From NCBI GenBank assembly GCA_938041705.1, contig CALISP010000082.1, positions 1 to 7,101 of the forward strand: a stretch of DNA of 7,101 bases, read 5' to 3'. This document shows, in pieces, positions 1 to 6,690 of this stretch; within the stretch, counting starts at the first letter, position 1, and each line of letters opens with the position of its first letter. Below the pieces are notes generated by a model. The model was not told the DNA's origin. It saw nothing but the letters and a program-made list of their open reading frames with translations, and did no database searches. Origin of the DNA: an uncultured Cocleimonas sp. (GTDB lineage Bacteria; Pseudomonadota; Gammaproteobacteria; Thiotrichales; Thiotrichaceae). The translations under genes and the position numbers were made by a program.

Positions 1-201
1 GATGAGATTGGACACGTAGCTATTGGGTCTCATTGGTTTAAATATTGTTGTGAGTTAAAAAATATCGAGCCTGAGCAAACCTTTAGAGATTTGTTAATCG
101 AATATATGGGAAGAGGGCCTAATGGTCCTTTGCATCAAGAAGCACGGTTGCAAGCTGGTTTCAGTCAAGATGAAATAGATGCATTAATTAATATGGTTTA
201 A
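1..201 (+). CDS. DUF455 family ferritin-like protein, C-terminal 66 residues (partial)
   Basis: Frame 1 is open from the left edge to a TAA at 199-201, so only the C-terminus is present. It begins DEIGHVAIGSHWF, the hallmark segment of DUF455 proteins. The ExxH pair (E2, H5 of the fragment) matches the metal-ligand motif of the last helix of a ferritin-like four-helix bundle. The remainder (an LLIEYMGRGPNGPLHQEAR segment, then an AGFSQDEID segment near the stop) also fits the family's usual C-terminal tail. From the family, a di-metal carboxylate protein is expected, but its substrate is not established and none can be read here. The upstream part, including the other metal-binding helices, lies outside the window. 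The next gene is 191 bases away, so the two need not share a transcript. I am fairly sure of the family and unsure of any function. Confidence 0.82.
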   Translation, partial: DEIGHVAIGSHWFKYCCELKNIEPEQTFRDLLIEYMGRGPNGPLHQEARLQAGFSQDEIDALINMV

Positions 202-281
202 TTTTTTATCTATAAATTTCAATAGTAATAATTCTCTTAATAAGTTTAAAAAATAACAAATTTTATGAATCTAAATGTGTA

Positions 282-287
282 TATAAT
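282..287 (+). promoter_or_regulatory. possible -10 box upstream of mlaA
   Basis: A perfect TATAAT lies in the very AT-rich gap between the DUF455 gene and mlaA. Transcription would start near 293-296, leaving a leader of about 100 bases. No good -35 hexamer stands 16-18 bases upstream (positions 258-265 are only A/T runs). In DNA this AT-rich a TATAAT can occur by chance, so this is a weak candidate. The rest of 202-392 shows no gene or hairpin that I can support. Confidence 0.3.
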
Positions 288-380
288 TCGTTTAACTTTC
301 ATACAAAATTCACTATTTAATATTTGCATTAAAACCTTGTTTTTAATGAAGTATTGACTTTAATAATTAGCCTTTAACTC

Positions 381-388
381 AGGAAGAG
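381..388 (+). promoter_or_regulatory. ribosome binding site of mlaA
   Basis: AGGAAGAG is a purine-rich Shine-Dalgarno sequence ending 4 bases before the ATG at 393; its AGGA core sits 8 bases upstream of the start. It is one of the stronger ribosome sites in the window and fixes the mlaA start just ahead of the signal peptide. Confidence 0.7.
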
Positions 389-392
389 AATA

Positions 393-1184
393 ATGGTTTT
401 AAGAAAAACACAATTTGTATCATATCTAAGCACATCATTCATGCTATCTGCGTTATTACTGCTTAGTGCTTGTAGTAATCCCAATAATACTAACGGAACT
501 GATCTAGCGGGTTCGAGTAACTCAAAAACAACTTCTGACCGTTTTGAAAACGTCAATCGTAAGATTTTTTCGTTCAATAAAGGCGTAGATAAAGTTCTAT
601 TAAAGCCAGTCGCAAAAGCTTATAAGGCGGTAACTCCAAAATTTGTAGATAAAAGTATCGGTAACTTCTTCTCTAACTTGGGTGATGTAGGTAATGTTAT
701 TAATAATACTCTACAAGGTAAATTTACTGATGCAGCTAGTGATGCTGAAAGATTTGTCTTCAACTCAACCTTGGGTTTCGCTGGGTTAGTTGATGTTGCT
801 TCAGCTGCTGGACTAAAAAAACATGATGAAGATTTTGGACAAACCCTAGCTAAGTGGGGTGTGAAATCTGGACCTTATGTGATGTTACCATTTTTAGGTC
901 CCTCTACCATCCGTGATGCTGCGGCAAAGGTGAGTGTTGATCGTTACACTGACCCTGCACATTATAGTGATGAAAATATTGCTTTATTTATCGTTGAGAC
1001 TGTTAAGAAACGTTCTGATTTCTTTGCACAAGAAGAGGTCTTAAAAGGCCTATCAACTGACCAATATAGTGCCTTGAGAGATATTTGGTTGCAAAATCGA
1101 GAGTTTCTAATTCGTGATGGTAAAGTTGATAAAAAAGCAGGGTCTGATTTGATCGATGAACTTGAGATGTTAGATTCACTTTAA
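393..1184 (+). CDS. mlaA: MlaA (VacJ) outer-membrane phospholipid-asymmetry lipoprotein
   Basis: The 263-residue product opens with a lipoprotein signal peptide: basic R4-K5, a hydrophobic stretch (about residues 11-24), then a lipobox LLSAC with the lipidated cysteine at 27. Serine at +2 predicts sorting to the outer membrane. A short low-complexity linker rich in Asn, Ser and Thr (28-48) leads into the MlaA domain. This carries the family segments DRFENVNRKIFSFN (49-62) and GPYVMLPFLGPSTIRD (from 160). Length is close to the roughly 250 residues of the E. coli protein. In the known Mla system MlaA sits in the outer membrane with porins and removes mislocalised phospholipids from the outer leaflet, passing them to periplasmic MlaC. 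No mlaBCDEF genes are in the window, which fits the common arrangement in which mlaA stands alone. The ATG has a good ribosome site. mpl follows after 65 bases. Confidence 0.95.
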   Translation: MVLRKTQFVSYLSTSFMLSALLLLSACSNPNNTNGTDLAGSSNSKTTSDRFENVNRKIFSFNKGVDKVLLKPVAKAYKAVTPKFVDKSIGNFFSNLGDVGNVINNTLQGKFTDAASDAERFVFNSTLGFAGLVDVASAAGLKKHDEDFGQTLAKWGVKSGPYVMLPFLGPSTIRDAAAKVSVDRYTDPAHYSDENIALFIVETVKKRSDFFAQEEVLKGLSTDQYSALRDIWLQNREFLIRDGKVDKKAGSDLIDELEMLDSL

Positions 1185-1249
1185 ATTTTTTAATAAACAT
1201 CCCCTAATAATGTAATCTCTTTCTTTTTTTTGGTGAATAGCATTTATAT

Positions 1250-2701
1250 ATGAAAATACATATTCTTGGTATTTGTGGAACCTTCATGGGTGGAATAGCC
1301 CTTCTTGCGAGAGAGTCTGGCGTAACAGTAAGTGGTTCGGACGAAAACATATATCCGCCAATGAGTACTTTGTTAGAAAAACAAGGTATTGATATTAAAC
1401 AGGGGTTTGAGATAAGCCATCTAAAAGATCTTGTTGAAGAAAATGAAAACCCTGAAGCTATAAATAATACTCAAGTAGTCGTTGGTAATGTGATGACTCG
1501 TGGTAAACCAGTCGTTGAATATACGCTCAATCAAAATCTACCGTATACCTCTGGTCCACAATGGTTATACGAAAATATCCTAAGAGATAAATGGGTTTTG
1601 GCGGTTTCAGGCACTCACGGCAAAACTACGACGGCCAGTATTTTAGCTTGGATATTGGAATACGCCGGATTAAACCCTGGTTTTTTAATTGGTGGTGTAC
1701 CAGAGAATTTTGGTATCTCTGCGCGTTTAGGTGAATCACCCTTTTTTGTGGTTGAAGCTGATGAGTACGATACTGCTTTTTTCGATAAACGTTCAAAGTT
1801 TGTTCATTATCACCCAACGACCTTAGTTATTAATAACCTTGAATATGATCACGCTGATATTTTTCCTGATCTTGAAGCGATCAAAACTCAGTTTCATCAT
1901 TTACTACGTATCGTTCCTGAAAAAGGCTTAGTTGTTATAAATGGTGAAGAATCTAATATTCATGACGTTTTAGAGAGAGGTTGTTGGACTCCGCAAGAAG
2001 AATTCACTTCTGAAAACCTTGATGAAGCAGAAGTAACAAAACTGACCGGTGAAGAAAATACGGGTTGGAATACTCAATACCTCAATTCTGATGGAAGCGA
2101 ATTTAAGGTGTTTTTTAATGGTGGACTCCAAGGCACAGTTAAATGGTCATTACTAGGTAAGCATAACGTTAGTAATGCTCTAGCTGCAATTGCAGCAGCA
2201 AGACACGCTGGAGTCCCTGTAAAACACGCAATAGATGCGCTAAGTGAATTTAAAGGAATCAAGCGCCGCATGGAATTACGCGGCAAAATAAATGACATCA
2301 GCGTTTATGATGACTTCGCACATCACCCAACTGCCATTGAGACGACTTTAAAAGGTTTAAGAGAAAATATTGGTAACCATAAAATTATTGCTGTTTTAGA
2401 GCCTCGCTCTAATACCATGCGTTTAGGTATTCATAAAGAAACACTGGCTGCATCTCTCAACGAGGCCGATCAAGTATTATTGTTTCAACCCAAAGGTTTA
2501 GATTGGAAGATGGATCATGTGCTAGATGCTCTAGCCAAAAAATCGAGCCTACATGATGATATTGACGAGTTAATTACTGCAATATGTGAAAGTGCCAAAA
2601 GTGGTGACCATGTTTTGATAATGAGTAATGGTGGTTTTGGTGGTATACATGAGAAGCTACTAACTGCGCTAGATACTCAAAATAAACAAAAGGCTCATTA
2701 A
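1250..2701 (+). CDS. mpl: UDP-N-acetylmuramate:L-alanyl-gamma-D-glutamyl-meso-diaminopimelate ligase
   Basis: Mpl is a cytoplasmic Mur ligase that joins the recycled tripeptide L-Ala-gamma-D-Glu-meso-DAP to UDP-MurNAc using ATP, bypassing MurC, MurD and MurE. The 483 residues start MKIHILGICGTFMGG, a typical Mpl N-terminus that supports this ATG. The N-terminal UDP-sugar domain also carries the Mpl-like segment SGSDENIYPPMSTLLEKQGI. The ATP P-loop SGTHGKTTT is at 120-128, VEADEYD at 168-174, the Mur-ligase GKHNVSNALAA at 303-313 and DDFAHHP at 354-360. EPRSNTMRLG in the C-terminal domain is characteristic of Mpl rather than MurC. It is somewhat longer than E. coli Mpl (about 457 residues), partly through an acidic insert around residues 250-275. 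The ribosome site is weak: GGTGAA at 1232-1237 is 12 bases from the ATG. The stop TAA is immediately followed by the ubiX ATG, so the two genes form one operon. Confidence 0.96.
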   Translation: MKIHILGICGTFMGGIALLARESGVTVSGSDENIYPPMSTLLEKQGIDIKQGFEISHLKDLVEENENPEAINNTQVVVGNVMTRGKPVVEYTLNQNLPYTSGPQWLYENILRDKWVLAVSGTHGKTTTASILAWILEYAGLNPGFLIGGVPENFGISARLGESPFFVVEADEYDTAFFDKRSKFVHYHPTTLVINNLEYDHADIFPDLEAIKTQFHHLLRIVPEKGLVVINGEESNIHDVLERGCWTPQEEFTSENLDEAEVTKLTGEENTGWNTQYLNSDGSEFKVFFNGGLQGTVKWSLLGKHNVSNALAAIAAARHAGVPVKHAIDALSEFKGIKRRMELRGKINDISVYDDFAHHPTAIETTLKGLRENIGNHKIIAVLEPRSNTMRLGIHKETLAASLNEADQVLLFQPKGLDWKMDHVLDALAKKSSLHDDIDELITAICESAKSGDHVLIMSNGGFGGIHEKLLTALDTQNKQKAH

Positions 2702-3349
2702 ATGGTTTCTCAAGCAACGCCCACGTCAAAAAATACCTTTAATAAAAGAATTACTTTGATAATGACTGGTGCTTCAGGTGCTCAATACGGTATTAGATTG
2801 CTTGAGGAATTGGTAAAAGCAAATGCTGAAATTTCATTGTTATTATCTCGTCCCGCGCAAATTGTTATAAATACAGAAACTGACTATAAAGTGCCATCTC
2901 GTGCGTCAGAAATTGGACAGTATTTTTCTGAGTTATTCAACGCTGCACCTGAACAAATAAAAGCTTATGAGCGAGAGCAATGGATGGCGCCAATTGCTAG
3001 CGGTAGCGGTGTAGCAGATGCTACAGTTGTTTGCCCATGCACTACGGGTACATTATCTTCTATCGCTGTAGGCGCGAGCAATAATTTAATTGAACGTGCG
3101 GCCGATGTGGCTTTAAAAGAAAGAAAAAAATTAGTGTTAGTGATACGAGAAACGCCTTTTTCAGATATTCATTTAGAGAATATGCTGAAACTATCTCGAA
3201 TGGGAGCCGTTATTTTACCTGCTAATCCTGGTTTTTATCATAAGCCAGAAACGTTGGATGATATTATCAATTTTATGGTTGCAAGAATTCTAGAGCACTT
3301 GGACATTAAACAAGAAATCTTACCGATGTGGGGCAGTAAAGAGTTTTAA
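2702..3349 (+). CDS. ubiX: flavin prenyltransferase UbiX
   Basis: UbiX attaches a dimethylallyl group to FMN, making the prenylated FMN cofactor that the decarboxylase UbiD needs for ubiquinone synthesis. The 215-residue product has all the family signatures: TGASGAQYG at 22-30 (FMN phosphate binding), MAPIASGSG at 95-103, CPCTTGTLS from 111, then NNLIERAADVALKER, the RETPFS loop, HLENMLKLS and LPANPGFYH. The match is close to Pseudomonas-type UbiX (about 209 residues, from memory). An unstructured extension of about 15 residues precedes the first beta strand. The ATG lies directly after the mpl stop with no gap. Its likely Shine-Dalgarno AAAAGG (2688-2693) lies inside the end of mpl, so translation is probably coupled. 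UbiD is not in the window. The nearest alternatives, Pad1 and LpdB, belong to the same family with the same chemistry. Confidence 0.96.
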   Translation: MVSQATPTSKNTFNKRITLIMTGASGAQYGIRLLEELVKANAEISLLLSRPAQIVINTETDYKVPSRASEIGQYFSELFNAAPEQIKAYEREQWMAPIASGSGVADATVVCPCTTGTLSSIAVGASNNLIERAADVALKERKKLVLVIRETPFSDIHLENMLKLSRMGAVILPANPGFYHKPETLDDIINFMVARILEHLDIKQEILPMWGSKEF

Positions 3350-3548
3350 TTACGCTAAAATCTTTGATTATTTAATTTCAAAATTTACATATTGTTTGCA
3401 TAAATTTCTTTATATTTTCAAATAATAAAATATGTAATATCGTCTAAAAGTAGAGGGGTGTCTTTTATCTTCTTTACTGCGAGTATTACCCTTAATAATC
3501 TCAAGCGTGGCTTGCTATTCAATGCGCTAACACTTATATTCTCGTCAC

Positions 3549-3566
3549 ATGAATTCTTAAATTCAT
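3549..3566 (+). repeat. inverted repeat in the thioredoxin leader
   Basis: ATGAATT (3549-3555) and AATTCAT (3560-3566) are perfect 7-base inverted arms around a 4-base centre, CTTA. The structure ends 15 bases before the AGGAG ribosome site and 26 bases before the GTG start. It could be an operator for a dimeric regulator or a weak RNA hairpin. The arms are A/T-rich, so chance is a real alternative. Confidence 0.35.
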
Positions 3567-3581
3567 ACCATTCATTTAAAC

Positions 3582-3586
3582 AGGAG
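3582..3586 (+). promoter_or_regulatory. ribosome binding site that sets the thioredoxin GTG start
   Basis: AGGAG stands 6 bases before the GTG at 3593, an ideal spacing. The only earlier start in the same frame, GTG 3458, has its purine run (GAGGG, 3453-3457) directly touching the codon, which is too close to work. The site therefore favours GTG 3593. Confidence 0.75.
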
Positions 3587-3592
3587 CGCCGC

Positions 3593-3958
3593 GTGCCTAC
3601 AATCGATATTACAGCAGATAGTTTTGAAGAAACCATAGAGAAAAATGACATTGTTATTGTCGATTTTTGGGCGGACTGGTGTGGTCCTTGTAAATCTTTT
3701 TCTCCTATTTATGATGCAGTATCAGAGAAGCATGAAGATATTGTTTTTGGTAAAATTGATACCGAAGCTGAGCAAGAATTGGCGGGACATTTCCAGATTA
3801 GATCTATTCCAACACTAATGATTTTCCGTGAGCAAGTAGTATTATTCTCACAACCTGGCATGTTAAATGCTGAGCAATTAGAAGAAATCATTAGCAAAGT
3901 TAAATCTGTCGATATGGCAGAAGTTCATGCTGAAGTTGCTAAAGAAGAAAAAGAATAA
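3593..3958 (+). CDS. thioredoxin family protein
   Basis: Starting at GTG 3593, the product has 121 residues, close to the roughly 109 of E. coli thioredoxin. It contains the full thioredoxin core: VDFWADWCGPCK with the redox cysteines C30 and C33, the buried acid D24 before them, the following Ser-Pro, and IRSIPT with the conserved cis-proline P73. It is thus a likely active cytoplasmic dithiol reductase; there is no signal peptide with this start. The last 12 or so residues are a charged, Glu- and Lys-rich tail beyond the fold. It resembles a second, TrxA-like thioredoxin, and I cannot say whether it is the cell's main one, so no symbol is given. A longer form from GTG 3458 would add 45 residues with no thioredoxin likeness and is unlikely. 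accA follows after 43 bases and may be co-transcribed. Confidence 0.9.
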   Translation: MPTIDITADSFEETIEKNDIVIVDFWADWCGPCKSFSPIYDAVSEKHEDIVFGKIDTEAEQELAGHFQIRSIPTLMIFREQVVLFSQPGMLNAEQLEEIISKVKSVDMAEVHAEVAKEEKE

Positions 3959-4001
3959 GCACGCAATAAACCTCTCTTACTTTAATTATTAGACTTAAGA
4001 T

Positions 4002-4961
4002 ATGAATCCAGACTTTCTTGATTTTGAACAGCCAATAGCTGAGCTTGAAGCTAAAATTGATGAATTACGCTACGTTAGTAGTTCTGACGTTGATGTAAAT
4101 TTAGGTGATGAAGTAGAACGCTTAGAGAAAAAAGTAAGTTCTCTAACTACGTCTATTTTTTCTAAGTTGACTTCCAAACAAGTCAGTCAATTAGCGCGTC
4201 ATCCAAAACGCCCCTATACTTTCGATGTTATCGATCGTATTTTTACAGATTTTCAGCAATTACATGGTGATCGTGCTTACGGTGATGATAAAGCTATCAT
4301 TGGTGGAATGGCACGTTTCGAAGGTAATCCAGTAATGGTTATCGGACATCAAAAAGGTCGTGATACTAAAGAAAATATAAAACGTAATTTCGGTATGCCT
4401 CGTCCAGAAGGTTATCGTAAAGCGTTGCGTTTAATGAAACTGGCTGAGAAATTCCATCTTCCTGTACTCACGTTTGTGGATACTCCAGGCGCTTATCCAG
4501 GTATTGGAGCAGAAGAACGTGGACAGAGTGAAGCGATAGCTAGAAATTTATTTGAGATGGCAAAATTACGCACACCTATAATTACTACGATTATGGGCGA
4601 AGGTGGTTCTGGTGGAGCATTAGCAATTGCCGTTGCTGATAGAGTAATGATGTTGCAATACAGTACCTACTCAGTCATTTCACCAGAAGGTTGTGCTTCT
4701 ATACTTTGGAAAGATGCGAGTAAATCAGCTGATGCTGCGGAAGCGATGGGTATCACTGCAGATAAACTCAGTAAACTTCAATTGATTGATAGAGTCATTG
4801 ATGAGCCTTTAGGTGGTGCGCATAGAGATTATGATCTGATGGCAGAAAACATTCGTGAAGCATTAAAAGCGAGTTTGCGTGAACTTAAAGCGTTAAATAC
4901 AAACCAGCTTCTTGATAAGCGCTATCAAAAACTAATGGACTTTGGTCAGTTTGAGTCTTGA
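4002..4961 (+). CDS. accA: acetyl-CoA carboxylase carboxyltransferase subunit alpha
   Basis: AccA pairs with AccD (not in the window) to move the carboxyl group from carboxybiotin on AccB to acetyl-CoA, giving malonyl-CoA, the first step of fatty-acid synthesis in the cytoplasm. The product is 319 residues, the same length as the E. coli protein. A charged helical N-terminal part (about 1-60) opens with the typical FLDFEQPIAELEAKIDELR. The crotonase-fold carboxyltransferase domain follows: HGDRAYGDD, GHQKGRDTKEN, NFGMPRPEGYRKA, DTPGAYPG at 160-167, and GEGGSGGALAI from 199, whose glycines form the oxyanion region; SPEGCASILW and the LIDRVIDEPLGGAHRD stretch complete it. The ribosome site is poor (only a short AAGA near 3997), so translation may depend on other features. 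Its last bases overlap the start of tilS. Confidence 0.97.
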   Translation: MNPDFLDFEQPIAELEAKIDELRYVSSSDVDVNLGDEVERLEKKVSSLTTSIFSKLTSKQVSQLARHPKRPYTFDVIDRIFTDFQQLHGDRAYGDDKAIIGGMARFEGNPVMVIGHQKGRDTKENIKRNFGMPRPEGYRKALRLMKLAEKFHLPVLTFVDTPGAYPGIGAEERGQSEAIARNLFEMAKLRTPIITTIMGEGGSGGALAIAVADRVMMLQYSTYSVISPEGCASILWKDASKSADAAEAMGITADKLSKLQLIDRVIDEPLGGAHRDYDLMAENIREALKASLRELKALNTNQLLDKRYQKLMDFGQFES

Positions 4962-6333
4962 GTTTACACCTTCGGCTATTCATAAGAAGTTAAACTCAAA
5001 TTTACGCCAGTATTTATTCAATCAGTTAGACAAACAATCAGAGTCTCTGCACTCTGATATCATCCCTATTAAGAAAATTCTAGTTGCCTATAGTGGTGGC
5101 TTGGATTCTCATGTTCTATTGCACGTGCTTTCATGTATATCAAAGGATCAGCTCGACCTTAGAGCGGTCTATATCAATCATGGTTTGCAAGAACAAGCTT
5201 TGCAGTGGTCTCATCATTGCCATGAGGTTTGCAAAGAACTGAAAATTCCTTTCAAAAGCGTTAGTTTGGATCTAACTATACCTAAGGGTGAAAGTCTTGA
5301 AGAGCTTGCTAGAAATGCAAGATATGAAGTCTTATATGGGGAACTTGAAAAAAATGAAATTCTCGTTACTGCCCATCACCAAAATGATCAGGCAGAAACA
5401 CTATTGTTACAGCTATTTCGTGGTGCGGGAGTATCTGGCTTAGCCGCTATGCCTAATGTTAGTAAAGTAGAAGTAAGAGGTAATTCTTATTTTCATCTTA
5501 GGCCTTTATTAAGTCAATCTAGGCAAACTTTAGAAAACTATGTAAAAGAATTTGATTTAACGCATATCGAAGATCCAACTAATAAAGATACTAGGTTTGA
5601 TCGGAATTTTTTAAGGCAAGAAGTCATGCCTTTATTAAGGCAACGTTGGTTAGGAATAGATAAAGCGATTTCGCGCACTGCTTCGCTTCAAGCTGAAACT
5701 AAGTCCTTATTAGATGAGTTCGCTCAACAAGAATTACCTAATATTTTGGCGTCTGAATCAAATCATTTTGTTTTAGATAAAGATCAGTCAATGTTGCTAT
5801 CTCCAATAGTTATTCCAGAGTTGTTAAAACATGGTGAAGCTAAGCAGCGTTTATTACTAAGGTATTGGATTTCACAACAAGGTTTTGATACGCCTTCAGC
5901 TAAGAAGTTGCAGCATGTTTTTTCGGATGTGATTGAATCGACAAATGATAAGCAGCCTTTGCTTAAATGGAGAGGGGCAGTGTTAAGACGTTTTCAACAA
6001 CACTTGTATATCACCCCGCCATTATCTGACCACGATGTTACTCAAGTTATTACGTGGCGTACTGATAATGAATTGTATATTCCATCTCTAAATATCACAC
6101 TTGATCCACATCTACTCAATTTGGCAACTCATAAAAATATTACAGTGAGATTCAGGCAAGGTGGAGAATCGATTGAAATTTCTAAACGTGGAAATATTAG
6201 TTTAAAGAATTTATTTCAAGAATTACAAGTTCCTCCGTGGATTCGCCCACGTTTACCTTTAGTTTACGAAGATGAAAAACTCCTTAAAATAGTGGGTTTG
6301 GATGAGTTTAAAAGACACCCCCACACTTTATGA
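4942..6333 (+). CDS. tilS: tRNA(Ile)-lysidine synthase TilS
   Basis: TilS uses ATP and lysine to change C34 of the tRNA-Ile CAU anticodon to lysidine, so that the tRNA reads AUA and is charged with Ile. The N-terminal PP-loop ATPase domain shows SGGLDS at 51-56, YINHGLQ, the LEELARNARYEVL segment and ahhQNDQAETLLLQLFRGAG. DPTNKDTRFDRNFLRQEVMPLLRQRW is the conserved linker. The C-terminal TilS_C domain (about 400-450) includes VRFRQGG and FQELQVPPWIRPRLPLVY. No ATG occurs in frame before the SGGLDS motif, so the start must be non-AUG. TTG 4942 (463 residues, 20-base overlap with accA) and TTG 4951 (460 residues, 11-base overlap) are the candidates. Neither has a strong Shine-Dalgarno; GGA at 4937-4939 is better spaced for 4951. 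The overlap suggests coupled translation from accA. As I recall, Pseudomonas also has accA-tilS. Confidence 0.95.
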   Translation: MVSLSLEFTPSAIHKKLNSNLRQYLFNQLDKQSESLHSDIIPIKKILVAYSGGLDSHVLLHVLSCISKDQLDLRAVYINHGLQEQALQWSHHCHEVCKELKIPFKSVSLDLTIPKGESLEELARNARYEVLYGELEKNEILVTAHHQNDQAETLLLQLFRGAGVSGLAAMPNVSKVEVRGNSYFHLRPLLSQSRQTLENYVKEFDLTHIEDPTNKDTRFDRNFLRQEVMPLLRQRWLGIDKAISRTASLQAETKSLLDEFAQQELPNILASESNHFVLDKDQSMLLSPIVIPELLKHGEAKQRLLLRYWISQQGFDTPSAKKLQHVFSDVIESTNDKQPLLKWRGAVLRRFQQHLYITPPLSDHDVTQVITWRTDNELYIPSLNITLDPHLLNLATHKNITVRFRQGGESIEISKRGNISLKNLFQELQVPPWIRPRLPLVYEDEKLLKIVGLDEFKRHPHTL

Positions 6334-6355
6334 CTAACATTATGAAAGACTATAA

Positions 6356-6673
6356 ATGCTCCATTTAAGTTATCATTTTATTTTTCCAGCTATATTGATT
6401 GCAATCTTCTATCGCAAACATTGGCAGCGTAGCTATCTAATTATTATGGCGACAATGTTAGTTGACCTTGATCATTTGTTAGCTAATCCCATTTATGATC
6501 CAACGCGTTGTAGTATCGGATTTCATCCTTTGCACACGACCATTCCCATTATTGCTTATTTTCTTTTATCCTTATTTCCTAAAACGCGTCTAATCGGACT
6601 GGGACTGTTAATACACATGGGATTAGATTCAATCGACTGTCAAATGACAAATGGCATTTGGTTTACACTGTAA
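6356..6673 (+). CDS. DUF6122 family small membrane protein
   Basis: The 105-residue product begins MLHLSYHFIFPAILIAIFY and carries MLVDLDHLLANPIYDPTRCSIGFHPLH (34-60) and GLGLLIHMGLDSIDC (81-95), which I recognise as DUF6122. Hydrophobic segments lie at about 8-19, 27-36, 62-74 and 78-92. His and Asp residues recur at the segment ends: H7, D37, D39, H40, H57, H60, H87, D91 and D94. This pattern recalls the membrane-bound metal-dependent hydrolases of the YdjM/DUF457 group, so a metal-binding membrane enzyme is a reasonable guess, but no reaction is known for the family. It looks full-length. The ATG lies 22 bases after the tilS stop with a weak GAAAGA purine run at 6345-6350, so it is probably in the accA-tilS transcript. 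The next gene shares no obvious function with it. Confidence 0.85.
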   Translation: MLHLSYHFIFPAILIAIFYRKHWQRSYLIIMATMLVDLDHLLANPIYDPTRCSIGFHPLHTTIPIIAYFLLSLFPKTRLIGLGLLIHMGLDSIDCQMTNGIWFTL

Positions 6674-6690
6674 TAGCCTTATTATGTATT
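6662..6690 (+). promoter_or_regulatory. possible promoter for the LRAT-family gene
   Basis: TTTACA (6662-6667, 5 of 6 matches to TTGACA) and TGTATT (6685-6690, 4 of 6 to TATAAT) are 17 bases apart, an ideal sigma-70 spacing. They lie across the end of the DUF6122 gene and about 40 bases before the LRAT ATG. An alternative -10, TATTAT (6680-6685), has no good -35. The match is suggestive only. Confidence 0.25.

Larger units (their letters stand above)
3350..3592 (+). other. 243-base leader between ubiX and the thioredoxin gene
   Basis: This stretch separates ubiX from the thioredoxin gene if the latter starts at GTG 3593. Its left part (3361-3440) is extremely AT-rich and is where a promoter would be expected; partial -10-like hexamers occur at 3411-3416 (TATATT) and 3426-3431 (TAAAAT), but neither has a matching -35. 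The right part is less AT-rich. The thioredoxin frame stays open back to a GTG at 3458, but the encoded residues look unlike any thioredoxin N-terminus. I see no terminator hairpin after ubiX. Confidence 0.45.

Noticed and set aside
354..359. TTGACT as a -35 box for mlaA
   Set aside because: The region 16-18 bases downstream is the ribosome site and start codon, with no -10-like hexamer.
3364..3377. FNR-like site (TTGAT, 4 bases, then TAATT) upstream of the thioredoxin gene
   Set aside because: The second half departs from ATCAA, so only one half-site matches in AT-rich sequence.
3350..3380. Terminator after ubiX
   Set aside because: Only a 4-base stem (AATC/GATT) can be drawn and no T-run follows a GC-rich stem.
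3458..3592. N-terminal extension or signal peptide on the thioredoxin
   Set aside because: It has no thioredoxin likeness, its start codon touches the only purine run, and a proper AGGAG site stands before GTG 3593.
5502..5639. 12-base direct repeat GCCTTTATTAAG at 5502-5513 and 5628-5639
   Set aside because: Both copies lie in tilS and encode separate Pro-Leu-Leu segments of the protein; the likeness follows from shared amino acids and codon use.
6342..6368. Eight-codon open frame starting at ATG 6342 that overlaps the DUF6122 start
   Set aside because: It is very short and has no ribosome site; an ATG in such AT-rich DNA is expected by chance.
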